Made by a program: the position numbers and the translations under genes. Shown in pieces: positions 27,002 to 37,074 of a DNA stretch of 51,223 bases. The DNA lies in assembly GCA_034435635.1 (NCBI GenBank), contig DAOTWY010000022.1, forward strand, positions 1 through 51,223, written 5' to 3'. The first letter of the stretch is position 1. Every line of letters starts with the position of its first letter. Source of the DNA: DAOTWY01 sp003696565. Its GTDB lineage: Bacteria > Chloroflexota > Anaerolineae > Aggregatilineales > Phototrophicaceae. The notes beneath the pieces are model-generated. The model saw nothing but the letters and a program-made list of their open reading frames with translations. It had not been told where the DNA came from and made no database searches.

Positions 27002-30000
27002 CTATCCGCCTCTTTCTAACATATTTTCAACAAAATACGCTTGAAGCTGTTCCGGCTGCACTTCATAAATTGTCGCTTCGCCTTCTTCATACACCACTTT
27101 TAACAGCCCCAATTGAACCATCTCATCAAATTTTGCAATACCATTGGGCTGTTCACTATCCACCGGAACATACCGCCGTCGCTCATAATCAGAGACAATC
27201 ACATACCGCACCTCATAATAGCGCAGTAGCTCAACCGCCGTTGGGATATCCGTCGTAGTATAAAAAGCGTTCACATTCGCAATCCGCTGATCGACTAATC
27301 TGGGTAGTGGTGGAACAGAACGCTGCTGAGTCTGGTGATAGCTCCAGCCAATTACAGAAGGCAATCCGGTGTTCACAGAAATACGCGCCCCCCATTGATA
27401 TGTAATATTCAAGCTGACCGCTTCCATAATTGTCGGTGTGCCTTCCACATTTTCCTGCAACCAGCGGATGATGTTGTAATCATTAGTTAAATCAATTTGC
27501 CCGCCAATCTGATCCCATGACTGGCAAGACATCACTGTCACAATCGGGCATTGCACTGGTTCGTAGTGAGTCGCATAGTTCATATAAGTCAAGCCGTTTA
27601 ATGTGCGTGGCACATCGTGCGAAAACCGGAACACCTGCCGCCCACGGGTTGCCGTAATTGGGTACATCCCTGCAACCAAAAACAACACCATCCCCACCAT
27701 ATACCAAGGGATCGCAATCCGCGCACGCCACTGCGCAGAGTTCTTCACCACCCAAGCTAACCCTGCACCAGCAACCACACTGAAGATCAACCAAACTTGA
27801 ATATAAAACTTAAAGATGGTGTTCTGCCGTCCATTATCAAAGCGCAGCGTGATGATTTCTGTGCCCAATGTAATGCACAACGCCATCGCTGTCACCACCA
27901 GGGCAAATTGCATCGCACGGGATTGTCCCGGGCGGAAGAACAAAATGACAATCCAGGCGACTAGCGGTAATACAATCAACGCAACTTGATATTCAATCAC
28001 CGCCATCACTAGCCCCGCCAAAATCGTACTACCCAGGAAGATCACCCCAAGCATCACATCGCGCCCACGTCCACGTAATGCAGCCACTTTTACTGAGCGC
28101 AGCCAGCGTCCTGTTTCCCACGTCAACCAAGAGACGATCACAAACAAAAACAAACCATGAATCGTAAAATACGCCCAAAGCGGGGTTTTATCCCCCTGCC
28201 AAACTGTAAATTCTGTCAAGCCGGATGCAAACCACATTGAAAACGGCAGGGCAACAGCCAACGCTATCACCACAAAGCCACCTACACGCCCCAACAAGCT
28301 GAGTAACGACCAGCGAGAAACTTCTCGCCAGCCCAACCACCACGCATATCCTAAGCCCGATACGCTTAGAATCATGAACGTTGGTAAATCCCACGTATTT
28401 GTTGCCTGGAACATCCCAACAGTCAGCGCACCCAAAAACAACGCTCCCCAGCGTGACCATCCTCGCCGGTTATCATCCCCAGCAACCAACACCTCATGAA
28501 ACACGAACATCAACGCAAAAATCATCATCGGCATTGCGATCATATGCGCGTGCAAATCACCATAAAGAAAGGTGAAAAACGGCATTTCATTGATCGCGCC
28601 ATCGCTTTGTCGCTTACCTAAAATCTCCGCGATTGTCCGCGTTGGAGACCAAAACCAATGATTCGGCGCAATGTTCGGCTGCTGCCCCTGCATCATCTTA
28701 CCCAAACCATTAATTAAGCCGCTAAACAGGCTGGTCGTGTTGTTAAATTCATACGTCAGGTGATCATTCAATCGCCCGCGTGCCGCCCGTTCATTCGCCA
28801 ATTGACGTAACTGATAAGTTGTCACTTCATCCGGCGGCAAACCATTCTGATCTGTATAATTCTGTACCGCTTCTTCATACAGATAGTTGGATAACCCAGA
28901 TGGTTCTACCCATCCACCTAACGAAGCAATACCTTCCACGGCAACTTGCGCCGTCCCCAAGTTCCCCAACACCACCGCCATCAACAACGCCGCAATACCA
29001 GCCACCCACGGATTACCTAATGGCTTAACGGTACGCGGTGGTTCATCATCTGGCGTTTGATCATCCGCCCAACCATCTGCGCGTTGATCTACTTGCACAT
29101 CACGCCAACTGCTCACCAAACTAAACGCCAATGAAAATGCCGCAATCCCCGTTAGTGCAAACCATGTTGGGATAATCAGGTTATAAGCAATATACGGCGC
29201 AATGCCTGTAAGCAACGTCGGAACACCCACAATGACAAAACCAAAATAGTAATAATTGATGTAGCCACCAGCATACCAGGGATCAATCGGCGGGAAGATG
29301 GTACTTCGCAGTATCCCATTAAAATATGCGAAGTCCATAGGCTTTTCACCGCCATAGCCGTTATGCCATAGATCAGGGTTGCCCATACGGATTTGCACGA
29401 AGAACAAGAACATCACCAGCATGATGATTTCAATGCCAAGCAGCAGCCGCCAGTTCGCGCGGATATAACGCAACATCTCAATGCGATTCCGCCAGGTGAT
29501 CACCCCACTAATTACAATCAGCACGCCCAAACCTAGCGTAACACCATCTGGCGACCAAATCGGAATCCGCATAGTGGCAAGCACCCACGCACCCCATGCC
29601 ACCAAAAACATCCCCGCAAATTTAGCAAACGCATAACCTCGATCTGCCAAGCCTGGAAATACGACAAACAACAACGGAAAAGCTGCCCATCCAAACACCA
29701 ACACCGCCAACCACCACACCACCATTGCGGCGAAGTCATTGGTGTTCACAACACTTTCCGTATCAAAACGATCTGACCAAGTGCCGCCCTCTCGCTGCAT
29801 TCGCTGCATTTCCGGCGTAAATTGCAGCTGTGTCGGCGCGCGGTCTGCCTGCAAGGATGAAATTGCCAATACATTAATAATGCCTGGGTCATTATAGCCC
29901 CCAGTCACCGCTTCTGGACGATTTAGATTCACACCCTGTAAGATGGCTGCTGTATTCTTAGATGAGTAATTTTCTGTTTTACGGAATAAAAACACGACCG

Positions 30001-32353
30001 GATGATCGTAGACCGTAAATGCCTCTTCCGGCTCAAATTCGTTGAGCCAGGCTGGCGCATTATAAATAGGCAGATACTGATCTGATACACGCAACGGTCC
30101 AAATTCAAACGTTTCTTGAAACACTGCTTCAAGCTCAAAACCGAGTTCCCCGCTAAACAGTGCCTCATAATAACGTATGGTCAATGGAAAGCGCGCCGGC
30201 AGACGAGAATTTGAATCATACCGTCGGTTTGTGTTGATCCAAATATAATCTGTTTGATCCAAAATCGTCTGTAGTCGATCCCGTTTATGTGGGATATCTT
30301 CCATCGCCAAATCAAGGTTGAAAATCTGCACCAACGCTTGCCATGGTGGACGACCATTACATTCTGTTGCAGAAAGCAACCCCGGCGGCGGGTTATCAGC
30401 CAATGTTACCCCTAACGGCAATGTGCAAACATTGGGTGGAACTGCCTCATCCCAAGGCTGTTCAGATGCCATCACAGCCCCACCAGTGACGACACCCCCG
30501 CCTTCAACTTGAATCTCTAACAAATAACGTTCGCCAAACTGCACAGTCAGCGGCGTATCTAGTTCAAATTGATAGGCTTGCCCTAATGGATGTTCACCCT
30601 GTGGGAAACTGCTTGTGATAGATGCTTGTGCCAAAATTGCCCCACCCGCCTCATCTAAAATGCGGATGCGGACTGTTCGTTCGCCATCATCAGGTTGATT
30701 AGTCGCCGCATCGAATCCAGCAATGCGATATGCATTCACACGGGTGATAACACCATCTGCTGGGGCAACAAATTCACGAGTGACCGATGCCTGTGGATAA
30801 ATCCGTGATGCGCCTTCCCACAACCAATTTTCAACCGGTTCTTCTGGTGGAAAACCATTTGTCAAAGCGATGTTGATCAGCGGCACATCCTCATCAGTGT
30901 TTTCCAGCCTGATGAAAAAATCGCCAGGGATATTTTCCCAAGTATAATGCCCAGCCTGAACAAAAGTTGCCATATTGCGGTAGACATTGGTGAACATCAA
31001 CGCCCAAAGCAGTGTAAACCCTGCTACCGTCACCACTGCCACGCCAGCTGCCATTCGCCACATCTGGCTTGATGAATCCGTTGCAGTTCGCCATAGGTGC
31101 ATCAACAACCATGCTGCCATCAATGCCAATGGTGGATAAAGCGGCAGGTAATAGCGCATGGACATCACCCACAAATTACCCACAAACAAGAAATATCCAA
31201 GCACCCAAGCGAATAACACTAAATTGCGCGTCCCGCCTAATTTACCACGCACTAGCCGCCAACCAGATACAAGAAATGCAATCCACCCCGTCAAGCCAAG
31301 TGCAATTCCCATCCCCCATAAAATCATATTTTGCAGTGGGAATAAATACCCTATCCGGTTAACCCATTGCCAGTTGGGTGCCCAATCCATCTCCCCACTC
31401 ACGCTGAACTGCGCTTGCTCTAAAGCATCAATAAACCGATCATTTGGTATCAAGCCAAAAAAGCCTGGACCCTCAAAAGCATAGGGATTCCCAAGGCGGA
31501 ACATCAGCATAGATGCTAGTGCAGCGATGATGACCCCCAAAAAGCTCTGCCATAACACCGCATTCCGCCGCAAATATGCTGCTTTTGTATCAAACGCGAT
31601 CACTGCGCGATATACCGCCACCACCACAATAATCGCCGCCAACGGTGCAACATTAATCCGGCTGGCAACCGCCGCCCCCAACGCCAACCCAAAGCAGCCG
31701 TAATCAAAATAAGCCCCGGTGTCCTGCGTCCGCGCAGCAAAATACAACGCCAATGTGACAAATAGCGTTGTCATCGCGTCTGTTGTTCCAAAATGCGCTT
31801 GCTGAATGGGAAATACAGCGAACGCATATAAAAACGCCGCCAGCAATCCTACCCATTTATCGTGCAACCGCCGCCCGATAAAAAACACCAATAAGATCGT
31901 CAATATATCAGAGACACCAGAAATCGCCCGCCATACCATGAAAAGCCCGTTATAGCCTAACCATGACGGATCACTATCGACTTGTGCAACAACTTCCGCC
32001 GCCTGGCGCACAATAAACAACGGTAACGTGCCATACACATATTGTGTCAATGCCACATTTTCCGGATTCCAGTTAGAGCAGTTCGCATCAAAAAAGCCAC
32101 CAACACCGTTGGTATCTGGGTATTTTTCACGACATGCGTTGACCCGTGCCATGTATTCCTGGCATGCAAAATCTTCTGTAAAGCACACTGCCAAATCACC
32201 GTTGATAGCCGGTGCAATTTGTCCAGTCAAATACCGTTCATCAGGATGAAACCGCACAAAGTCATCCCAGTTATTCGCCATCAGGCGAAAGTATCCGCCC
32301 AATAGCATCACTAAGCCAAGCAAAACACCAACGATTAAATTATTCCGTCGCAT
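27002..32353 (-). CDS. Giant fusion: GT-C glycosyltransferase plus DUF2298 membrane protein
   Basis: 1783 residues. Residues 1-480 form a GT39-like membrane domain with an acidic loop (FHPDERYLTGQIAPA near 35) and HFGTTDAMTTLFV. A soluble region of about 350 residues rich in beta strands follows. From about 880 a second multi-span domain begins, with GEKPMDFAYFNGI near 1002, PPIDPWYAGGYINYYYFGF and FLYGDLHAHMIAMP, the DUF2298 signature. The ATG at 32353 is preferred to a GTG one codon upstream; AGGATGG precedes it. It follows the 901-residue gene by about 17 bases. Both halves also exist as single genes next door. Confidence 0.88.
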   Translation of the reverse strand: MRRNNLIVGVLLGLVMLLGGYFRLMANNWDDFVRFHPDERYLTGQIAPAINGDLAVCFTEDFACQEYMARVNACREKYPDTNGVGGFFDANCSNWNPENVALTQYVYGTLPLFIVRQAAEVVAQVDSDPSWLGYNGLFMVWRAISGVSDILTILLVFFIGRRLHDKWVGLLAAFLYAFAVFPIQQAHFGTTDAMTTLFVTLALYFAARTQDTGAYFDYGCFGLALGAAVASRINVAPLAAIIVVVAVYRAVIAFDTKAAYLRRNAVLWQSFLGVIIAALASMLMFRLGNPYAFEGPGFFGLIPNDRFIDALEQAQFSVSGEMDWAPNWQWVNRIGYLFPLQNMILWGMGIALGLTGWIAFLVSGWRLVRGKLGGTRNLVLFAWVLGYFLFVGNLWVMSMRYYLPLYPPLALMAAWLLMHLWRTATDSSSQMWRMAAGVAVVTVAGFTLLWALMFTNVYRNMATFVQAGHYTWENIPGDFFIRLENTDEDVPLINIALTNGFPPEEPVENWLWEGASRIYPQASVTREFVAPADGVITRVNAYRIAGFDAATNQPDDGERTVRIRILDEAGGAILAQASITSSFPQGEHPLGQAYQFELDTPLTVQFGERYLLEIQVEGGGVVTGGAVMASEQPWDEAVPPNVCTLPLGVTLADNPPPGLLSATECNGRPPWQALVQIFNLDLAMEDIPHKRDRLQTILDQTDYIWINTNRRYDSNSRLPARFPLTIRYYEALFSGELGFELEAVFQETFEFGPLRVSDQYLPIYNAPAWLNEFEPEEAFTVYDHPVVFLFRKTENYSSKNTAAILQGVNLNRPEAVTGGYNDPGIINVLAISSLQADRAPTQLQFTPEMQRMQREGGTWSDRFDTESVVNTNDFAAMVVWWLAVLVFGWAAFPLLFVVFPGLADRGYAFAKFAGMFLVAWGAWVLATMRIPIWSPDGVTLGLGVLIVISGVITWRNRIEMLRYIRANWRLLLGIEIIMLVMFLFFVQIRMGNPDLWHNGYGGEKPMDFAYFNGILRSTIFPPIDPWYAGGYINYYYFGFVIVGVPTLLTGIAPYIAYNLIIPTWFALTGIAAFSLAFSLVSSWRDVQVDQRADGWADDQTPDDEPPRTVKPLGNPWVAGIAALLMAVVLGNLGTAQVAVEGIASLGGWVEPSGLSNYLYEEAVQNYTDQNGLPPDEVTTYQLRQLANERAARGRLNDHLTYEFNNTTSLFSGLINGLGKMMQGQQPNIAPNHWFWSPTRTIAEILGKRQSDGAINEMPFFTFLYGDLHAHMIAMPMMIFALMFVFHEVLVAGDDNRRGWSRWGALFLGALTVGMFQATNTWDLPTFMILSVSGLGYAWWLGWREVSRWSLLSLLGRVGGFVVIALAVALPFSMWFASGLTEFTVWQGDKTPLWAYFTIHGLFLFVIVSWLTWETGRWLRSVKVAALRGRGRDVMLGVIFLGSTILAGLVMAVIEYQVALIVLPLVAWIVILFFRPGQSRAMQFALVVTAMALCITLGTEIITLRFDNGRQNTIFKFYIQVWLIFSVVAGAGLAWVVKNSAQWRARIAIPWYMVGMVLFLVAGMYPITATRGRQVFRFSHDVPRTLNGLTYMNYATHYEPVQCPIVTVMSCQSWDQIGGQIDLTNDYNIIRWLQENVEGTPTIMEAVSLNITYQWGARISVNTGLPSVIGWSYHQTQQRSVPPLPRLVDQRIANVNAFYTTTDIPTAVELLRYYEVRYVIVSDYERRRYVPVDSEQPNGIAKFDEMVQLGLLKVVYEEGEATIYEVQPEQLQAYFVENMLERGG

Positions 32354-32370
32354 CACAACGCCATCCTACC

Positions 32371-35076
32371 TTAACCTACTGCGGGTGGTGGTGAACACGC
32401 CCGCCCTAAAGCATATGTTTCAACAAATTCGCGGAAAGCCGCATCACCTAATGCTGGCACACGGAAAATCATAAAATCATACGGCTCATAATATGTCATC
32501 ACACGGCGTGAATACCCCGCCGGAAACCACGTCTCCAGTTGCGTTTGCGTAGCTGTATCATCGTAATGATAAAAGAACAGCATATCTCGATTCGGATCGA
32601 ACCGATGTATAACATCTGCACAATATGCCAGATCATTCATGCGGTTTGGCACATCCTGGATATTAACAATGCCATTCTGCCATGCCATCATGCCGCCTTC
32701 CATGCCAACAATTGTGTAATCCCACCAGTTGCTATAGCCAATCATAAAGGCATTACCATACGCGCCCTCGCTCATCACATAGCCGCGTAAAATCTTACCG
32801 GGGATGCTATAGGGCCAAGTCGAATAGCGATACGCCTCCCGATAATCATTAAAATAAATATCTGTGTTATAGTGAAACGAGAGCAATAAAATAATCGCTG
32901 GCGGCAACACAGTCAACATGCGCCAACGGATAACACGCTGCAAAATCAACACAGCAAATGTTAACGGTATCGCTGTTAAAAAATAAGCTGGTGGTATCGC
33001 CCCACTAGCACGTGTAGCACTAGGATTTTCTATCGTCATTGCAATGGATAATGCAGACGGTAACAACATAATAAACACCGCCAACAACATCAATAAATAT
33101 ACAGGATCACGCTTACGCCAAAACAGAATCAGCACCCCCGCCACACCCATGACCAACAACACCCCTGTATATGGGTCCATCTCTGGATGAAGCGGCAAAC
33201 CATTAATCCAACCAACATCACCTTTCCAATTGAACATCAAAAGTGCGCCACGTATATTTTCTGCCAATTCCGGCAAATTGTTTCGGAAAGCAGTTAACCG
33301 TTCTTCAAGCGTGGCATCCCGCATGATGATGCGACCATACTCGTCTTGTGACTGAATCACATCATCGCCAAATAGTCGCCCGGCACTGCGCATCCAAAAC
33401 GAATCAGGATATTCAATTGAGAAGCGAAACAGTGGGATAAAAATAACAAATGAGACAATCACCAACACCATCAAATTGCCGATATAACGTCGTGCCGCTG
33501 GGCGATCTCGCCAATGCCATAACACAGCCAATCCCACACAAACCAACACAACCACCGGCAACATCCGCACCGCCTGGTAGGTATATAAGCCATAACCTAA
33601 AATGATACCGGCAATCAAAAAATCACCCCGACGATTATGCCGCATACCCCGCGCTAAAAAGCCAATTAAAAGCGCGGCAACAAGTGGTGTAAGAACAATT
33701 CGCAACGCCAAGCGCGTAATCGCCACATGCCAATAACTAACCGCTAACAACCCCGCTAAAATTAAACCAAGTGTGTTACCAAATTCGCGGTCTTTTTCCC
33801 CAGCAACCTGCCGCGCCATCCACCAAATCGCCGGAATTGTGATGAGGCTTTCAATCACCGCCAAAATTTTGAGCGTCAGATGATTCAGTTCCATGCCCAG
33901 CATAGTATGCATCGCCGCCAACGCATACATCTGAAAGCCTTCTCGCCCGCCATTATTCATAAAAAAAATATCACGGTCACCTTCCACGACTCGTTGGGCA
34001 TCTAGCAACTTTTCCTTATGGTCGCTGGTCATTTCTGGTGGCATCCCAGCCAAATCATGCAGCCGGAAAACCGCCGCCACCAACACAATTAAAATGAGAA
34101 ACACCAACGTCCAATTGATAGTAAAGGGTTTTTCTAACGCCTGCCGCCGACGCTCACGGTATGTCAAAATGCGTTCCAACCCATAACGCGGCAACGCTAA
34201 CCATGCCGACGGCGCAAATGTTATCACAGTCAATAAAACACTCAGCGTCCAAGCCCAAAAGCCAAACGTCGTAAACTGATTATTACTCGCCTCAAAAAAA
34301 GCAAATACGGCTAAAAATCCTGCAAAAATCCCTGCAAAAATCCGAACGGGGTGCACATGCCGTGCCTCACTCTGCTCGCTATTCCGTTCATCATCTTGTG
34401 GCGATGTTAATACAGCATCAAACCGCCACCACCAGGTATATATCATCAACCAAAACGCCGTCAGCAAGTAGGGTGTTCCCGCATAAAGCTGGTTAGCCTC
34501 CGTGCGAATCTCCCCTTGCAACATAATAAATCCCCCGCGCACGCCGATGATGAATGCCATCAACCACACCATCAACACCAACCAACGGCGGATTGTATCC
34601 GGGATCACAACACCAAAGCGCGCTTCTACCTCTGGCTCAAGCAGGTTTTTTAAGCCAAGTAACGTTAATACCGCCACGCTCACCATAAGACACACCAAAA
34701 AAACCATACCGAACCAATTGCCTGCGCCTAGGTTTTCCAGCACAAACAACATCCCCAAGCCAATACCTAACGCATGCAAAAAGCACAACCCTAATACAAA
34801 TATATTGCGCCATGTATCGCTAGGCTGCCGACTTGCCTGTTGTTTATGCACTGGCAGCACAATGTCATCCGGTTTAAGATTCAGCGGAGTCCGTATAATC
34901 GCCATCACCCCGCGCATTGTCCTCACCGGCGCACGCCAAAATAACCCCAACACCTCCGCTAATGTCAACTCTTCAAAGTCCAAAAAAGCAGATTTCTCAG
35001 GCTTGTCTATAGCACCTTGCTCATCCTCATCAAGCCAATTATCCAAACCGTCGTCGTGTTTCATGTCATCGCTCAT
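32371..35076 (-). CDS. GT-C-type membrane glycosyltransferase with extra N-terminal membrane module
   Basis: 901 residues. It starts with an acidic cytosolic stretch (about 1-40), then an added block of roughly six to eight hydrophobic spans (about 90-320) with no motif I recognise. A second block opens with INWTLVFLILIVLVAAVFRLHDL and the acidic first loop MPPEMTSDHKEKLLDAQRV, as in GT39/PMT-like enzymes, and ends in a soluble segment. The start codon overlaps the methyltransferase stop (ATGA). The N-terminal block is unusual compared with typical family members of about 500-600 residues. Confidence 0.83.
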   Translation of the reverse strand: MSDDMKHDDGLDNWLDEDEQGAIDKPEKSAFLDFEELTLAEVLGLFWRAPVRTMRGVMAIIRTPLNLKPDDIVLPVHKQQASRQPSDTWRNIFVLGLCFLHALGIGLGMLFVLENLGAGNWFGMVFLVCLMVSVAVLTLLGLKNLLEPEVEARFGVVIPDTIRRWLVLMVWLMAFIIGVRGGFIMLQGEIRTEANQLYAGTPYLLTAFWLMIYTWWWRFDAVLTSPQDDERNSEQSEARHVHPVRIFAGIFAGFLAVFAFFEASNNQFTTFGFWAWTLSVLLTVITFAPSAWLALPRYGLERILTYRERRRQALEKPFTINWTLVFLILIVLVAAVFRLHDLAGMPPEMTSDHKEKLLDAQRVVEGDRDIFFMNNGGREGFQMYALAAMHTMLGMELNHLTLKILAVIESLITIPAIWWMARQVAGEKDREFGNTLGLILAGLLAVSYWHVAITRLALRIVLTPLVAALLIGFLARGMRHNRRGDFLIAGIILGYGLYTYQAVRMLPVVVLVCVGLAVLWHWRDRPAARRYIGNLMVLVIVSFVIFIPLFRFSIEYPDSFWMRSAGRLFGDDVIQSQDEYGRIIMRDATLEERLTAFRNNLPELAENIRGALLMFNWKGDVGWINGLPLHPEMDPYTGVLLVMGVAGVLILFWRKRDPVYLLMLLAVFIMLLPSALSIAMTIENPSATRASGAIPPAYFLTAIPLTFAVLILQRVIRWRMLTVLPPAIILLLSFHYNTDIYFNDYREAYRYSTWPYSIPGKILRGYVMSEGAYGNAFMIGYSNWWDYTIVGMEGGMMAWQNGIVNIQDVPNRMNDLAYCADVIHRFDPNRDMLFFYHYDDTATQTQLETWFPAGYSRRVMTYYEPYDFMIFRVPALGDAAFREFVETYALGRACSPPPAVG

Positions 35077-35921
35077 AACGGCTTACGCCCCTTGATGCAT
35101 AAATTAACTGTCGAACGCCCTGGAGGTTCATTCATGACATTCCAACGATCCACAAAATTGAACACCTTCAAGCCTAAATTAATCGGATTAAATAAACTAC
35201 CATCATTTTCATCAAAACGTGTTCGATCCGCTGCCTTTCGCATCGACTCCGGCAGTTTCCCGCCCTCTAGCAGGGTTTTGCCCAAGCCATATACCAGGTT
35301 ATGAATAAACGGGAAGCTATAATGTGTAAAAGCCCGTTCTTCTTCCACAATGTAACCCGCCTCTAACACCGCCTGATATAACTGATCGCGTTCATACAAT
35401 CGCACATGGTTCGCCCAAATACCAGCCAATAAGCCATGCCGAATTGGGCGGTTAAAGTATCGCTCCAGCACCCAGTTAATCGGATCCCATAAAAATGGAT
35501 AATTGGCATTGGGCACTGTAACAGCGATAACCCCACCTGGTTTTAACACGCGATAAACTTCCCGCAAGCCCGCCACATCATCATCCAAATGCTCTAAAAC
35601 TTCGGAAAGAATCACCGCATTAAACATGTTATCAGGAAACGGCAAGTCATAAATGCTAGCATGATACAAATCAATATCCGGCAAACCCGCCAAGTTACGT
35701 TGCGCCTTTAAAAGCACCTCCCAATCCAGATCAACCCCCACCAGCTTGCAACGACTCACATAGCGGAACATATTCAAATAAAAGCCCCGCCCACAAGGCA
35801 CATCCAAAATCAGGTCATCATCTTGCGGGTCAATCCATTCAAAAATCGTCTGCACACGCCGCTTAAACGCCATATCGGCTTCGTTGCGCGTCATATGCCG
35901 GATCACTGCTTCATCAACCAC
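35073..35921 (-). CDS. Class I SAM-dependent methyltransferase
   Basis: About 282 residues. Motif I is LILDVPCGRGFYL, the acidic strand-2 end is LVGVDLDW, and the later motifs read AVILSEVLEHLDDD and VYRVLKPGGVIAVTVPN. This is the Methyltransf_11/UbiE-like pattern for small molecules or glycans. The start is uncertain. A GTG at 35921 has AAGGAG 10 bases upstream; the ATG at 35930 is too close to it and the ATG at 35951 has no site. It overlaps the GT4 stop by 8 bases. In this context it probably methylates a sugar or lipid intermediate. Confidence 0.9.
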   Translation of the reverse strand: MVDEAVIRHMTRNEADMAFKRRVQTIFEWIDPQDDDLILDVPCGRGFYLNMFRYVSRCKLVGVDLDWEVLLKAQRNLAGLPDIDLYHASIYDLPFPDNMFNAVILSEVLEHLDDDVAGLREVYRVLKPGGVIAVTVPNANYPFLWDPINWVLERYFNRPIRHGLLAGIWANHVRLYERDQLYQAVLEAGYIVEEERAFTHYSFPFIHNLVYGLGKTLLEGGKLPESMRKAADRTRFDENDGSLFNPINLGLKVFNFVDRWNVMNEPPGRSTVNLCIKGRKPL

Positions 35922-37074
35922 GCTTGGCATACTCCTTAAACAATGCCTCATAGCGATTCACCGTTTCTTCAAATGAAAAAGTCGCCGCAATCTCCTCACG
36001 GCTATGATGATAGTGTTGTGGATTTTCTAACACGCGCAAAATGGCGTTGCCAATGCTTTTATAGTCCCCTGGTTGGGTCAATTCCCCCATACCTGTCACT
36101 TGCACCGGAACACGCCCCCCTGGTGTGTTGGTCATCACAACCGGTGTACCACACAACATCGCCTCCACCTGAACCAATGCAAAGCATTCACTGTCACTAG
36201 TCAACGCTAAAACATCACATGCAGCAAAAAAATTCGCCATCTCCTGCATGTTTTCAATCATTCCCAAAAAGATCAGCTGATCCTTATATCGCTGCACTAC
36301 CGGCTGATACAGCTCCCAGGTGTTTTCATATGGGATATCGTACTGTCCAGCAAAGACAATCCGCGCATCTGGGAATTTTTGATTAATCACATCCAATGAC
36401 CGAATCAACAAATCAGGGCGTTTTTCCTGAACAAACCGCCCCGCATATCCAATAACAGGACCACCATCATGTGACCATGCTGTCCGTAATTCCGCAACCC
36501 GCTCCGGCTGTGGTTCTGGCATAGTAATCGGCGGATAAATGACCTTAACCTTATCCCGAAAAGGCTTCAAATAATACGAATGATCTGCATAATCTTCTGT
36601 ATACGCCACAATACGAGGTGCTTGCCTCGCCAATAGTTTATATAGCATAAACATTGTGCCTTGAATCAAGCGATTCGGCAGGCTTTTAGGCAGTAGTAAA
36701 TCTCCATGATGAGTAACAATGATTTGTTTTCCAGTCAACTTTGCCAAAAAAGCTAATAAGCCGGTTTCCAGCATCGGAGTATGTACACTAACAACATCAT
36801 GCTGCTTCATCAACCGATACGCTGCAAAGGGATACATCGGCATCAGCATCCCCCGGCTAATCGGAATAGGTGGTGCCCACAAGCGTACAATTCGAACCCC
36901 ATTAATAACTTCTTCCGGCTTTAAATCTGGACGGTGGCGCGCCACCAACACAGTGACCTCATGCCCACGCTGAACTAATGCCTCTGCCACACGCTCAATA
37001 TAAAGCTGCATCCCAGTCCGGTGCGGCAAATAATATAGCAAACAAATCAATATTTTTAGCTTATCTTGATTCAT
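35914..37074 (-). CDS. GT4-family glycosyltransferase (GT-B fold)
   Basis: 386 residues, cytosolic. The N-terminal acceptor domain shows PHRTGMQLYIERVAEAL and ILIVTHHGD-like strands. The C-terminal donor domain has GYAGRFVQEKRPDLL and the E-x7-E nucleotide-sugar motif at E296 and E304 (SECFALVQVEAM), followed by GTPVVMTNTPG. It probably adds a hexose to a lipid carrier on the inner face. Its start overlaps the flippase-like gene by 14 bases and its end overlaps the methyltransferase. Confidence 0.93.
   Translation of the reverse strand: MNQDKLKILICLLYYLPHRTGMQLYIERVAEALVQRGHEVTVLVARHRPDLKPEEVINGVRIVRLWAPPIPISRGMLMPMYPFAAYRLMKQHDVVSVHTPMLETGLLAFLAKLTGKQIIVTHHGDLLLPKSLPNRLIQGTMFMLYKLLARQAPRIVAYTEDYADHSYYLKPFRDKVKVIYPPITMPEPQPERVAELRTAWSHDGGPVIGYAGRFVQEKRPDLLIRSLDVINQKFPDARIVFAGQYDIPYENTWELYQPVVQRYKDQLIFLGMIENMQEMANFFAACDVLALTSDSECFALVQVEAMLCGTPVVMTNTPGGRVPVQVTGMGELTQPGDYKSIGNAILRVLENPQHYHHSREEIAATFSFEETVNRYEALFKEYAKRG

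Noticed and set aside
34502..35095. Long antisense frame of 197 codons opposite the 32371-35076 gene
   Set aside because: Low-complexity Thr/Asn/Pro-rich translation, a shadow of the hydrophobic codons on the minus strand.
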